From positions 62,001-126,000 of the forward strand of contig NKIW01000001.1 in the NCBI GenBank assembly GCA_002256205.1: a stretch of 64,000 bases of DNA. Reading direction: 5' to 3'. The number at the start of each line of letters is the position of its first letter. Position 1 is the first letter of the stretch. The notes under the pieces were generated by a model. That model ran no database searches. It was not told the origin of the DNA and saw nothing but the letters and a program-made list of their open reading frames with translations. This DNA is from Rhizobiales bacterium PAR1. GTDB taxonomy: Bacteria; Pseudomonadota; Alphaproteobacteria; Rhizobiales; Beijerinckiaceae. Positions 9,702-27,639 of this stretch are shown piece after piece. The position numbers and the translations under genes were made by a program.

Positions 9702-11141
9702 CTAGTCCGAATCGAGCATCCCGAGCCCGGCAGTTCCAAGCCCATGCGCTGCACGCCATTCCGCCATCGCGGCTTTGGCCCGTGCCGTGATCATCCGCTT
9801 TTTCGCCGCCGCCTTGTCCTTGCCCTTGAGGCGCTTGCCTGCTTCATCGCGGGGTGCCGCTTCAAAGGTCGGGAACAGGCCGAAATTGACGTTCATCGGC
9901 TGATACGATTTCGGCCCGCCATCGATGGTTTCGATGTGTCCGCCGGTGATATGGTTGAGCAGCGCGCCGAGCGCGGTTTCCGCCGGTGGCGTGGTGATCT
10001 CCTGCCCCAGCCGTTCAGCGCGGGCAAAGAGTCCGGCAATCAACCCGATAGCGGCGCTTTCGACATAGCCCTCGCACCCCGTGATCTGGCCGGCGAAGCG
10101 CAGACGCGGCTGCGCTTTCAGCCGCAGGCGGGTATCCAGCACACGCGGCGAGTTGAGATACGTGTTGCGGTGAATGCCGCCGAGGCGTGCGAATTCGGCC
10201 CCTTCAAGCCCCGGAATCATCCGGAAGATCTCAGCCTGCGCGCCATACTTCAGCTTCGTCTGGAAACCGACCATGTTGTAGAGGGTGCCGAGCTTGTTAT
10301 CCTGCCGGAGCTGGACAATTGCATAGGCTTTCACGGTCGGGTTGTGCGGGTTAGTCAGGCCGATCGGCTTCATCGGGCCGTAACGCAAGGTCTCGGGGCC
10401 GCGCTCGGCCATCACCTCGATCGGCAGGCAGCCGTCGAAATAGGGCGTACCTTCCCATTCGCGGAACTCGGTCTTGTCACCGGCGATAAGCGCCGCAACG
10501 AAGGCCTCGTATTGCGCCTTGTCCATCGGGCAGTTGATGTAATCCGCGCCGGTGCCGCCGGGCCCGGCCTTGTCGTAGCGCGACTGAAACCACGCGACAT
10601 CCATATTGATCGACTCGCGATGGACAATCGGCGCGATGGCATCAAAAAATGCGAGTGATTCCTCGCCCGTGACGCCACGAATGCCCTCTGCCAAGGCCGG
10701 CGACGTGAGCGGACCTGTGGCGATGATCACGCTATCCCACTCGGCTGGAGGAAGCCCTGCGAGTTCGCCCCGCTCCAGCGTGATCAGCGGATGCGCTGCG
10801 AGCTCCGCCGAAACATCCGCCGAAAACGCATCACGATCCACCGCCAGCGCCGACCCCGCCGGCACCTGATGCCGGTCCGCCGCGCGCATGATGAGCGAGC
10901 CAAGCCCACGCATCTCGTGATGGATGAGCCCGACGGCATTCATATCCGAATCATCCGAGCGGAAAGAGTTCGAGCAGACCAGCTCGGCATAGCCTTCGCT
11001 CTTGTGCGCCTCGGTCATCCGCACGGGACGCATTTCATGCAGGACCACGGGGACGCCAGCAGAGGCGATTTGCCAAGCGGCCTCGCTGCCGGCAAGGCCA
11101 CCACCAATGATGTGAACGGGAGAGGGAGATGTTGTTGTCAT
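9702..11141 (-). CDS. trmFO: methylenetetrahydrofolate-tRNA-(uracil-5-)-methyltransferase TrmFO
   Basis: [44 protein letters not shown]. Confidence 0.93.
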   Translation of the reverse strand: MTTTSPSPVHIIGGGLAGSEAAWQIASAGVPVVLHEMRPVRMTEAHKSEGYAELVCSNSFRSDDSDMNAVGLIHHEMRGLGSLIMRAADRHQVPAGSALAVDRDAFSADVSAELAAHPLITLERGELAGLPPAEWDSVIIATGPLTSPALAEGIRGVTGEESLAFFDAIAPIVHRESINMDVAWFQSRYDKAGPGGTGADYINCPMDKAQYEAFVAALIAGDKTEFREWEGTPYFDGCLPIEVMAERGPETLRYGPMKPIGLTNPHNPTVKAYAIVQLRQDNKLGTLYNMVGFQTKLKYGAQAEIFRMIPGLEGAEFARLGGIHRNTYLNSPRVLDTRLRLKAQPRLRFAGQITGCEGYVESAAIGLIAGLFARAERLGQEITTPPAETALGALLNHITGGHIETIDGGPKSYQPMNVNFGLFPTFEAAPRDEAGKRLKGKDKAAAKKRMITARAKAAMAEWRAAHGLGTAGLGMLDSD

Positions 11142-11186
11142 GCCGGCTGAATAGCGCAACTCATCCGCGCGCGCGAGGCTTACAAC

Positions 11187-11212
11187 AAAAAAAGGCCCGC
11201 CGAGGCGGGCCA
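11187..11212 (-). terminator. Rho-independent terminator for the DUF1127 gene
   Basis: On minus strand TGGCCCGCCTCGGCGGGCCTTTTTTTG. Confidence 0.75.
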
Positions 11213-11288
11213 TTCGTGCGAAGCGGTGAGGGAGAGCACCGCTTCGCGTCAGGAACTCGAAAGTTCCGGAAAATCAGATGCGGGAAGA

Positions 11289-11444
11289 TCAGGCGTTGAC
11301 CGCGTGACGGGCCGCTTCTTCGATCGAACCGCGGTTCAGGCCGATATCGGCGAGTTCGCGGTCCGAAAGCTGCGAGAGGATCTCGATGTTGCGGCGATAG
11401 CGAAGCCAGGACTGGATGCGGGCGAGGATGTGGGTGAGGATCAT
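11289..11444 (-). CDS. DUF1127 domain small protein
   Basis: MILTHILARIQSWLRYRRNIEILSQLSDRELADIGLNRGSIEEAARHAVNA. Confidence 0.85.
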   Translation of the reverse strand: MILTHILARIQSWLRYRRNIEILSQLSDRELADIGLNRGSIEEAARHAVNA

Positions 11445-11650
11445 GGTCGTTCTCCGAAAGTGAATTGGGTCGCTGCTCGAAACCGGCATGTCCCGCGAGG
11501 GACGCTGTCTTTCTCTTCAGCACAGGTGCTCTTGTGCAGTGCAATAAAGGCAAAGTCTAGGCAGACCTTCAGCTTAAGCGGCCTTCTGATCTGCGCATTA
11601 CGCATGGCTCATTGACCAAATATTAAGGTTCGGAGAGGCTTGGTCGGTTT

Positions 11651-12277
11651 TCAGGCTGGCGGAATGAAGACCTGCGAGATCGTTTTGAAGACCGGGAGGG
11701 CTTCTGTACGGGCAAAATGCGCCGATAACGCCGGATTTCGCGCCAAATCGATCATCCCCGGATGCACATCGGTCAGAAATCGCAGCATCACCCCGACGGC
11801 AATGTCGGCGTGCCCAATTTTTGAGCCGAACCAGAAGGGCGTCACAATCGCAGCGCGGGCCTTTTCGAGTTCGGCGATGGCACCGCGAATCTGGACACGG
11901 CAACGATCCACCCAGAGGTCCGACACTTGCTCATGCATCCGCTGCTCGTAAAAAAGGCTGACAACCTTGTCGCAAATGCCAGTCGCGAGCGCAGCGATCT
12001 TGATCGCACGATGCCGCATCGGCTCATCGCGCGGAAACATCACGCGCTCCGGCGGTGCAAGGCTATCGATGTAGTCCAGCATGGCATGGCTCTCGATCAG
12101 AACCTCGCCATCATCCAGCACCAGCGTCGGCACGCGGGTGAGCGGATTATAGGCCCGGATCTTGTCCGCATCGCCAAAGGAAGACCACGGCTCGTGTCGG
12201 AACGGCAGGCCATACAGTGTCAGGGCGATCCCGACGCGGCGGACGAACGGCGAATCATACTGGCCAATGAGAATCAT
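11651..12277 (-). CDS. glutathione S-transferase family protein
   Basis: MILIGQYDSPFVRRVGIALTLYGLPFRHEPWSSF..TRVPTLVLDDGEVLIESHAMLDYID. Confidence 0.85.
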   Translation of the reverse strand: MILIGQYDSPFVRRVGIALTLYGLPFRHEPWSSFGDADKIRAYNPLTRVPTLVLDDGEVLIESHAMLDYIDSLAPPERVMFPRDEPMRHRAIKIAALATGICDKVVSLFYEQRMHEQVSDLWVDRCRVQIRGAIAELEKARAAIVTPFWFGSKIGHADIAVGVMLRFLTDVHPGMIDLARNPALSAHFARTEALPVFKTISQVFIPPA

Positions 12278-12333
12278 GCTGATGCTCCTGCAATGATCCC
12301 CTCCGGCCAAAATCTCCCGGCAAAAGGATCGTT

Positions 12334-15273
<2,940 letters not shown>

Positions 15274-15445
15274 GGCTATCCGGCAGAGGTTCGGGGAAAA
15301 GGAAATCCCTCTTAAACTAGGTCAGCGGATGCGACTCTTCAATCCAGCGAGCAAATTCCGCCGTTCGAATCGTGCCGGATCAGCATGCACGATTCCGGCA
15401 GATCAACAAGAACAAAAAAGGAACGAAAAGGCTGTGAGGTGGCAC

Positions 15446-15742
15446 TTACTGATTGTCGCCCTCGATCTGACTGCAAAGAGCCCCGACGATGCACTGGGGA
15501 TTGTCGCGGGAAGGGCCCATAAATGGGCGAGCCACTTCCGTTCGCATGCAGTAGCCGCCGTCGCGCACCACACGTTCATAGGTTTCAGGGCCGGTCGAGA
15601 AAATCACGACGCCTTGCGCCTCCAGAAACGCCGTCGCCGCCGAGCAGGTCATGCTCGCCAGAGGCACGCGCGTCTGGGCATCTGCCAGCGTTGGGAACAG
15701 AGAAGCGGCAGCAAGGGCCAGAACCGTGGCGCGGATCGTCAT
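15446..15742 (-). CDS. small secreted hypothetical protein
   Basis: Signal peptide [23 protein letters not shown], 3-4 cysteines. Confidence 0.55.
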   Translation of the reverse strand: MTIRATVLALAAASLFPTLADAQTRVPLASMTCSAATAFLEAQGVVIFSTGPETYERVVRDGGYCMRTEVARPFMGPSRDNPQCIVGALCSQIEGDNQ

Positions 15743-15944
15743 GAAAAGTCCTCCGGTGCGTCTTCCTGGGAGATACAGGTCATGGTCTCGCAAATGTCGA
15801 CGGCAAAGACAATCCACAGTCATGGATAGGCGCGGAATTCACGCGCCGACGAGTTGTGGACAAGCCGAACCGGCGCTGTCCGCCGCCCGCATCGCGCATT
15901 ATGGTGCGCCGCTTGAGAAGTGAGAAACGGACGGAGCGAGAGCG

Positions 15945-16493
15945 ATGGCAGGCAGCGTCAACAAGGTCATTCTGGTCGGCAATCTGGGGCGCGACCCCGA
16001 GACGCGGCGCCTTGGCAACGGCGATCCGGTCGTCAACCTGCGCATCGCCACCTCCGAATCGTGGCGCGACAAGGCCACTGGCGAGCGCAAAGAAAAGACC
16101 GAGTGGCATTCGGTGGTGATTTTCAACGAAAACCTCGCCAAGGTCGCGGAGCAGTACCTGCGCAAGGGCTCCAAGATCTACGTCGAGGGCCAGCTCCAGA
16201 CCCGCGAGTGGCAGGATAAGGACGGCCAGAAGCGCTATTCGACAGAAATCGTGCTCCAGCGCTTCCGTGGCGAATTGACCATCCTCGATGGTCGTGACAG
16301 CGGCGGTGGCGGTGGCCGCGAAGTCGATGACCAGAGCGGCGGTAGCTTCGGCGGTGGCGGTGGTGGCGGTCGCAGCAGCGGCGGCGGAAACTTCGGCGGC
16401 GGCGGCGGTGGCGGCGGTGGCGGCGGTGGTAGCCGTCCGGCCGGTGGCGGCGGCGGCCGCCCGGCGGATCTCGACGACGATATTCCGTTCTAA
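15945..16493 (+). CDS. ssb: single-stranded DNA-binding protein
   Basis: [37 protein letters not shown]..., Gly-rich linker, acidic tip DLDDDIPF. Confidence 0.96.
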   Translation: MAGSVNKVILVGNLGRDPETRRLGNGDPVVNLRIATSESWRDKATGERKEKTEWHSVVIFNENLAKVAEQYLRKGSKIYVEGQLQTREWQDKDGQKRYSTEIVLQRFRGELTILDGRDSGGGGGREVDDQSGGSFGGGGGGGRSSGGGNFGGGGGGGGGGGGSRPAGGGGGRPADLDDDIPF

Positions 16494-16520
16494 GACCCTT
16501 CCGAAAACACTGGAATGAGC

Positions 16521-16550
16521 AACGCCCGGCCTACAGAGCCGGGCGTTTTC
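16521..16550 (+). terminator. ssb terminator
   Basis: AACGCCCGGCctacagaGCCGGGCGTTTTC. Confidence 0.8.
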
Positions 16551-16909
16551 ATGTGGATCCGGGTGTTTTCATATGGATCAAAGGCGGGCTGGCGGAACGC
16601 CCGATACACAGGCTCATGATGGCGGTTCCCGATGGGGACCGCCGGAGAGACCGGCAAGGCGTCAGGCGAGCGCCGCGCCTAGCATGGCCAGAAGAGCAAA
16701 AGTGAGGGTGAAAGGGGGATTCGGTGTCTCTGTCATCGAAGACTCGCAGAAAAAGCTGCACCACAAAGGATTGGGATAGCGTGAAACTACGCGGGAAATT
16801 TAGAAAATCCTTCCCCTAAAGACAATCAGCGTTGACGGGATGGGAAGATAATTCCAATTTATCGAGCAAGGACAAAGCCCTGATGCGGGCGTCACAGGCG
16901 GGGACGAAA

Positions 16910-17404
16910 ATGGATTCTTTTGATCGGGCCATCCTCACCCTCATTCAGGCCGATGGCTCGCTGCCCCTGAATGAAATCGCCTCCCGAGTCGGTCTGTCGC
17001 CCACGCCGTGCTGGAACCGCATCCGCAAAATGGAGGAGAGCGGCATCATCGCCAAGCGCGTCGCGCTGCTCGATGCGGCGAAACTCGCGCTCGGCGTGAC
17101 CATCTATGTCTCGATTGAAACCTCGGATCATTCCGAGGGCTGGCTCGCGCGCTTCGCCGATGCCGTGCGCGATATGCCGGAAGTGGTGGATGTCTACCGC
17201 ATGTCCGGCGATGTCGATTACATGATGCGCGTCGTGGTTCCGGGCATTGATGCCTATGACGATTTCTATCGCCGGTTGATCAAGGCCGTGCCGCTGAAAA
17301 ACGTCACCTCTCGCTTCGCGATGGAGAAGATCAAGGCGACCACCGCCTTGCCGCTGGAGCAATCGCCGGTTTTTAAGGCGCGCAAAAAGACGCTGAAGGC
17401 TTAA
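16910..17404 (+). CDS. Lrp/AsnC family transcriptional regulator
   Basis: MDSFDRAILTLIQADGSLPLNEIASRVGLSPTPCWNRIRKMEESGII. Confidence 0.9.
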   Translation: MDSFDRAILTLIQADGSLPLNEIASRVGLSPTPCWNRIRKMEESGIIAKRVALLDAAKLALGVTIYVSIETSDHSEGWLARFADAVRDMPEVVDVYRMSGDVDYMMRVVVPGIDAYDDFYRRLIKAVPLKNVTSRFAMEKIKATTALPLEQSPVFKARKKTLKA

Positions 17405-17955
17405 GCTGCTGCGACCATCGGGGGTCGGAACAACAGGCGCATCGGCCCGCCGCGATAGGCGATCTCGCCAGATGCGACGAAACCCGTCGCTTCAGCAAGG
17501 CGGATTGAGGGCGTGTTTTCCGGGTTGATAATGCAGGCAAAACGCGGCGCCACAATATGCGCATCGCCCCAGGCCAGCGCGGCATCGAGCGCCTCGCGCG
17601 CCAAGCCTTTGCCATGAAATTCGGGCCGCAAGACCCAACCCACCTCCGGTTCGCCCGAGAACGAAGGCTCGGAGTGGCGATGCAACTCGTGAAACCCGAC
17701 ATCGCCGACAAAAGCGCCGGTTTCGCGATATTCCACGCGCCAGAAGCCATATCCCAGCAGCGCCCAGCCGCCTGCATAGCGCAGCAGGCGCATCCAGACT
17801 TCCTCCTCGATGAAGGGCTTGCCCCCGAGATGACGGACAACAACAGGATCGCCCCAAAGCGCGAGCGAATCGGCGAGGTGTTCGGCGGCATGACCGCGCA
17901 GGATAAGGCGCGGTGTTTCAAGAACGGGGGCAGGGAACATCGGGTGATCCGTCAC
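17401..17955 (-). CDS. GNAT family N-acetyltransferase (RimJ/RimL type)
   Basis: LETPRLILRGHAAEHL..GWVLRPEFHGKGLAREALDAALAW. Confidence 0.85.
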   Translation of the reverse strand: MTDHPMFPAPVLETPRLILRGHAAEHLADSLALWGDPVVVRHLGGKPFIEEEVWMRLLRYAGGWALLGYGFWRVEYRETGAFVGDVGFHELHRHSEPSFSGEPEVGWVLRPEFHGKGLAREALDAALAWGDAHIVAPRFACIINPENTPSIRLAEATGFVASGEIAYRGGPMRLLFRPPMVAAA

Positions 17956-18587
17956 ATCACGGCTTTGATGCCGTCAATCACAAACTGCACCGCCAGCGCG
18001 GCGAGCAACACGCCGAGGAGGCGGGTCAACACGAGATTACCCGTCACGCCGAGCAATTTCGAGAGGCGATCCGCCACCAGAAACACCGCGAAACACGAGA
18101 CCGAAACCAGCGCGATCACCGCAACCAGTGCGCCGAGCCGTATCGTCTCGCCCTGTGCCGAACCGGCGAGCAGCATCGTCGCGGTAATCGTGCCCGGTCC
18201 GGCCATCAGCGGAATCGCCAGCGGGAAGGCGGCAACGTTGCGGATGTGATCCTCGTCGATTGCGGTCCGCGCGACATTGGTTTTCCGTCGTGCGCGCAGC
18301 TCGAAAATCATCTCGAAGGCGATCCAGAACAGCAGGAGACCACCCGCGATCCGGAACGCCGGAAACCCGATCCCCAGCGCGCCGAGCACCGGTTGCCCGA
18401 AAAATGCAAAGCCGAGCATGATCAAGCCGGCGATAAGTGTGGCACGCAGGGCGACCGAGCGGCGCTCCGGCGCGGTCATGCCGAGCGTCAAACTCAGGAA
18501 AATGGGCGCCAGCCCCGGCGGATCGACCGTGACCATTAACGTGGTCAGGGCAGAGAGAAAATACTCGAGCGCGGCGGCAGAAATCAT
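17952..18587 (-). CDS. MarC family integral membrane protein
   Basis: Six TM; LTTLMVTVDPPGLAPIFLSLT..IPLMAGPGTITATMLL. Confidence 0.85.
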   Translation of the reverse strand: MISAAALEYFLSALTTLMVTVDPPGLAPIFLSLTLGMTAPERRSVALRATLIAGLIMLGFAFFGQPVLGALGIGFPAFRIAGGLLLFWIAFEMIFELRARRKTNVARTAIDEDHIRNVAAFPLAIPLMAGPGTITATMLLAGSAQGETIRLGALVAVIALVSVSCFAVFLVADRLSKLLGVTGNLVLTRLLGVLLAALAVQFVIDGIKAVM

Positions 18588-18693
18588 CGGGCGTGCTCCG
18601 GCGCGAGGCTTGCCTCGTCGCATCGATCAATGTTAATGACACTTACATCGCGAAGTCGTCGTGGCGCGGAAAAACCATGACGTGAGGAAAGTC

Positions 18694-19098
18694 ATGACTC
18701 TCGCTCCCTTTTACGCGGCCCCCGTGTTTATCAAAGTACATATTATCGCTGCGCTTACGGTTGCGAGCCTCACGCCGCTCCAGTTCTGGGGATTTCGCAA
18801 GGGCAGCCTGCCGCATCGCGCCTCCGGCTACCTCTGGCTGGGGGCGATGCTGGTGGTGGCGATTTCATCTTTCTGGATTCGGGCGTCGGGGCTTGAGCCG
18901 CGACTTGGCCCATTCAGTTTCATTCATCTTCTGTCCGTGCTGGCGCTGTTCTCCATCTACACCGCCATCCGCCATGCACGGGCAGGGAATATCATCGGCC
19001 ATCGCAAGACTTTGATCGCGCTTTCAATCGGCTTCTGGATCGCAGGGGTGTTGACCTTCACGCCGGACCGCATCATGGGGCAGATAATCGGTCTCTGA
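18694..19098 (+). CDS. DUF2306 family membrane protein
   Basis: KVHIIAALTVASLTPLQFWGFRKGSLPHRASGYLWLG..RKTLIALSIGFWIAGVLTFTPDRIMG. Confidence 0.7.
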   Translation: MTLAPFYAAPVFIKVHIIAALTVASLTPLQFWGFRKGSLPHRASGYLWLGAMLVVAISSFWIRASGLEPRLGPFSFIHLLSVLALFSIYTAIRHARAGNIIGHRKTLIALSIGFWIAGVLTFTPDRIMGQIIGL

Positions 19099-19246
19099 GC
19101 CCGACTTATCCCCATCCGGCATTCGCTTCTCGCCCCGGAATCGCCTAGAACCCGGAGCAGGGGTGTGAATTCAGAGTCGCGCCCGCTCGCGCGTTGCGCT
19201 CCGGCCGTGCGCGGTCCTGTCGAATAGACTTAACCAGGGTTCATCC

Positions 19247-22006
<2,760 letters not shown>

Positions 22007-22028
22007 GCATTGCAAAAGGATAGATTTG

Positions 22029-22226
22029 ATGTTTGAGATCGGAAAGAGATATCAATTCAATATGGTTAGCTATGATCCTACTGGCCCCGGGGGAACGCAA
22101 ACCTTCAATGCGATTATTTCTGAGGTTCATCTTCCACTTATCAAAATTCAAAAGATGGACGGCCCAGAGATCATCAACACCCAATCAAGTTATTTTATTA
22201 GCGCTGAGCTTTCAAAATACCAGTAG
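22029..22226 (+). CDS. small hypothetical protein (65 aa)
   Basis: MFEIGKRYQFNMVSYDPTGPGGTQTFNAIISEVHLPLIKIQKMDGPEIINTQSSYFISAELSKYQ; AT-richer than neighbours. Confidence 0.45.
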   Translation: MFEIGKRYQFNMVSYDPTGPGGTQTFNAIISEVHLPLIKIQKMDGPEIINTQSSYFISAELSKYQ

Positions 22227-22260
22227 CAGAGCAAGACTACAGAATAGCAGCATAGCTGCT

Positions 22261-22357
22261 GTCATTCCCGACGCGGCAAAGCCGCGAGCGGAAATCCATC
22301 TTCTTCCCAGCTTCAGGGCTGGATTCCCGCTCCTCGCTCTGCTCGGTCGGGAATGAC
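22261..22357. repeat. palindromic intergenic repeat (GTCATTCCCG...CGGGAATGAC)
   Basis: Terminal inverted GTCATTCCCGAC / GTCGGGAATGAC and internal GGAAATCCATC / CTGGATTCCCGC arms. Confidence 0.6.
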
Positions 22358-22403
22358 ACCGCCCCCCTTGCCCTCCACCAAAATCGGTCTAACGTAACGG
22401 CTT

Positions 22404-24426
<2,023 letters not shown>

Positions 24427-24494
24427 CCCAAACGACGCGCTGGCCATGCGCTCAAAAATAGGGCATGGCCAGCCGGATGGGTGAGGGACTCTCG

Positions 24495-25346
24495 ATGACG
24501 AAACCGGTTGTTCTCGAAAGCGTCGCCGCTTTGCGCCAATGGCGCGAGGCCCAGCGTAAGGCGGGTCACCGCGTCGGTCTTGTGCCGACGATGGGCGCGC
24601 TCCATGCCGGGCATATCAGCCTCGTGACCGGCGTGAAGCAGGTCACGGACAAGGCCGTTGTATCGATCTTCGTCAACCCTACGCAGTTCGCGCCGACAGA
24701 AGATTTTTCGAAATATCCCAGAACGTTTGAGAGCGATCTTCATCTTCTTTCAGAAGTCAGAGCCGAGGCAGTTTTTGCACCGCAAGTCGCGGAAATGTAC
24801 CCGCAGGGATTTGCCACGACGGTCAGTCTTGACGGCCCGGCCAAGGTCGAGCTGGAGGACAAATTCCGCCCGACACATTTTTCCGGCGTCGCAACCGTTG
24901 TCTCGAAACTGCTGCTGCAAGCCATGCCAGATGTCGCGATTTTCGGTGAGAAGGACTTCCAGCAGCTCGCTGTGATCCGCCACATGGCGCGCGATCTCGA
25001 TATCCCCGTCGAGATCATGGGCGGGCCGACCTTGCGCGAAGCGGATGGCCTCGCGATGTCATCCCGTAACGTTTACCTCACGGTGGGGGAGCGGATGGTG
25101 GCACCGATTGTCCATCGGACGCTTCAGGCTGCGGCGGAAATCGTGCGGCGCGGGATGCCGCTCGCGGTAATCGAAGCCGAGGCGGCCGATCGCCTGACAA
25201 AGGCAGGATTGGTAGTCGATTACGTCGCGATCCGCGATGCACTCAGTCTTGCGGTGCCAATGGAGTGCGCCGCACCGGCGAGCTTGCGCATTCTCGTCGC
25301 CGCCAGCCTCGGGCAGACACGGCTGATCGACAACATCGCCGTCTGA
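24495..25346 (+). CDS. panC: pantoate--beta-alanine ligase
   Basis: RVGLVPTMGALHAGHISLV..SIFVNPTQFAP..DVAIFGEKDFQQL. Confidence 0.95.
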   Translation: MTKPVVLESVAALRQWREAQRKAGHRVGLVPTMGALHAGHISLVTGVKQVTDKAVVSIFVNPTQFAPTEDFSKYPRTFESDLHLLSEVRAEAVFAPQVAEMYPQGFATTVSLDGPAKVELEDKFRPTHFSGVATVVSKLLLQAMPDVAIFGEKDFQQLAVIRHMARDLDIPVEIMGGPTLREADGLAMSSRNVYLTVGERMVAPIVHRTLQAAAEIVRRGMPLAVIEAEAADRLTKAGLVVDYVAIRDALSLAVPMECAAPASLRILVAASLGQTRLIDNIAV

Positions 25347-25352
25347 CTGCCC

Positions 25353-26249
25353 TCAGCTCGCCTCCAGCGCCTTCCGCGCCTCGGCGAGTTTGGTTTTTGC
25401 CTCCTTGGAGAGGACGGGGAATTTGAGATCAAGCGTCTCCATCTCGGCGATGATCGCCTGCATTACCGCAAGCCGCATAAACCACTTCTTGTCCGCCGGG
25501 ATGACATACCACGGCGCGTGGTCCGCCGCTGTGGCGCGGATCGCCTCTTCATAGGCGCCCATATAATCCTTCCAGAAGCCGCGTTCGGTGACATCGCGCG
25601 CGTTGAATTTCCAGTTCTTTGTCGGATCATCGATCCGCTCAAGCTGGCGTTCCTTCTGCTCGTCCTTGGAGACATGGAGGAAGAATTTCATGATCTTGGT
25701 CCCGGCACGGGCGAGGTGACGCTCGTGATCGGCGATGGCTTCGAGCCGTTCGGCCCAGAATTTCGGGCTACCGGGCTTGGGACCATTTGCCGGAAGATGC
25801 TGCGCGCCGAGAAATTCAGGATGCACGCGGACCACCAGCACTTCCTCGTAATACGAACGGTTGTGAATACCGATCCGCCCGCGCTGCGGCATCACCTTGG
25901 CCGTGCGCCACAGGAAATCGTGGTCAAGTTCCTCGGCGGAGGGCGCCTTGAAGGAATGCACCTCGCAGCCCTGCGGGTTTACCCCGCTCATGACATGCTC
26001 GATGGTCGAATCCTTGCCCGCCGCATCCATCGCCTGAAGAATCATCAGCACAGACCAGCTGTCAGCTGCGTAAAGCCGCTCCTGCAGATCGAACAGTCGA
26101 ACCTTGCCTTCGTCGAGCAGCGCCTTGCCTTCGTCCTTGGTCAACTCGTGCCCGCCGAGCCAGTTGGTCGGATAATCGGCGAGAGAGAACTTCGCCCCGC
26201 TGGTCACGCGGAAGGGAGCAACGAACCTGGCGGCATCGGTGATCGGCAT
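25353..26249 (-). CDS. polyphosphate kinase 2 family protein
   Basis: ILQAMDAAGKDSTIEHVMSGVNPQGCEVHSFKAPSAEELDHDFLWR. Confidence 0.9.
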   Translation of the reverse strand: MPITDAARFVAPFRVTSGAKFSLADYPTNWLGGHELTKDEGKALLDEGKVRLFDLQERLYAADSWSVLMILQAMDAAGKDSTIEHVMSGVNPQGCEVHSFKAPSAEELDHDFLWRTAKVMPQRGRIGIHNRSYYEEVLVVRVHPEFLGAQHLPANGPKPGSPKFWAERLEAIADHERHLARAGTKIMKFFLHVSKDEQKERQLERIDDPTKNWKFNARDVTERGFWKDYMGAYEEAIRATAADHAPWYVIPADKKWFMRLAVMQAIIAEMETLDLKFPVLSKEAKTKLAEARKALEAS

Positions 26250-26356
26250 GGAAACTCCTCGATTTCGACCATTCCGGTCATGGTGTAGCAACAATCTGCG
26301 CAAACACCGTACATGGCAACCTTGCCAGAGCCTGGCGTCCATCGCATAGACGGGCG

Positions 26357-27028
26357 ATGGAACATGCAATCATCTACGACTGCGACGGCACGCTGATCGA
26401 CAGCGAGCATATCGCAGGCTCAGTCTGCGCCGAAGCGCTCACCTCCATCGGGATACCCATGACGATGGAGCGGTTCAACACCCGCTTCAACGGCATCCCG
26501 GCGGTTAGAACCTGGGAAATCCTGCGCTCTGAGATTCCCTTTCCGCTGCCGGAGGGGTTCAACGAGGCGATCAATGCCGAGATCTACCGACGCTTTGAGA
26601 TTGAATTGCAGCCGATCGACGGCGCGGCGGAAGCGATTGCGACCATCGGCGGCAATCGCGCGGTAGCCTCCTCGACTCGTCTGCCGCAGCTCAAGGCCAA
26701 TCTTGAGCGTACGGGCCTCGCATCGCTCTTTGGTCCGCATATCTATTCCGCGACACAGGTCGCGCGGGGCAAACCCTCGCCGGATGTCTTCCTGTTCGCC
26801 GCGAGCCAGATCGGGGTCGACCCCGTCCATGCCATCGTGATCGAAGATTCAGTTGCGGGCGTCACGGCGGGTCGCCGCGCGGGGATGCGCGTCATCGGTT
26901 TTCACGGCGCGTCCAACGGCATTGTCGATCTGGATGCGAAGCTCGTCGAAGCCGGCGCGGCTTTTGTGATTTCCCACATGCGCGAACTACCCGATGCGGT
27001 GGAAAGACTGCTGGGGCGGATCGAATAA
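26357..27028 (+). CDS. HAD family hydrolase (beta-phosphoglucomutase-like)
   Basis: IIYDCDGTLIDSE..VIEDSVAGVTAGRRAGMRVIGF. Confidence 0.88.
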   Translation: MEHAIIYDCDGTLIDSEHIAGSVCAEALTSIGIPMTMERFNTRFNGIPAVRTWEILRSEIPFPLPEGFNEAINAEIYRRFEIELQPIDGAAEAIATIGGNRAVASSTRLPQLKANLERTGLASLFGPHIYSATQVARGKPSPDVFLFAASQIGVDPVHAIVIEDSVAGVTAGRRAGMRVIGFHGASNGIVDLDAKLVEAGAAFVISHMRELPDAVERLLGRIE

Positions 27029-27102
27029 CGGCGCAAGCGCTTGAGTTTCGCGAAGATTGGCCCTAGTCGATTTCGCAATGATCTGTTCTGGCGGGAGCCC
27101 GA

Positions 27103-27600
27103 ATGCCGCACATCGCCTTTTATGCCGGATCGTTCGATCCGCCGACGAACGGTCACCTCGACGTGATCCGCCGGTCGTTTGGCCTCGCGGATGAGCTGAT
27201 CATCGCCATCGGCACACATCCCGGCAAGGCACCGCTGTTCTCGATCGAGGAGCGCGTTGCGATGCTGGAAGCGGTGGCGCGCCCTATCGCCAACGGCAAA
27301 AAATTCACTGTCGCAACCTTTGGCGATCTCACGATTGATGCCGCGCGCCGCCACGGGGCCACCACGCTGATCCGGGGCCTGCGCGATGGTACCGACCTTG
27401 ATTACGAGATGCAGCTTGCGGGCATGAACGGCACCATGGCGCCGGATATCCAGACTGTGTTCCTGCCGTCTTCGCCCGATGTTCGCCCGATTACCGCCAC
27501 GCTCGTCCGTCAGATCGCAGGCATGGGCGGCAGGGTTGCCGCCTTTGTGCCGGAGGTTGTCCGACACGCACTGGCCCAGAAATTCGGCAAAGGCGCCTAA
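27103..27600 (+). CDS. coaD: pantetheine-phosphate adenylyltransferase
   Basis: [44 protein letters not shown]. Confidence 0.95.
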   Translation: MPHIAFYAGSFDPPTNGHLDVIRRSFGLADELIIAIGTHPGKAPLFSIEERVAMLEAVARPIANGKKFTVATFGDLTIDAARRHGATTLIRGLRDGTDLDYEMQLAGMNGTMAPDIQTVFLPSSPDVRPITATLVRQIAGMGGRVAAFVPEVVRHALAQKFGKGA

Positions 27601-27639
27601 CGCGCCGCTGCCTCTATCCTCATGGCATCAGGAGAAACC

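Noticed and set aside
9684-10658. 324-aa plus-strand ORF antisense to trmFO
   Set aside because: Shadow ORF.
16288-16518. Ala/Val-repeat ORF inside ssb
   Set aside because: Frame-shifted reading of the SSB glycine-rich linker.
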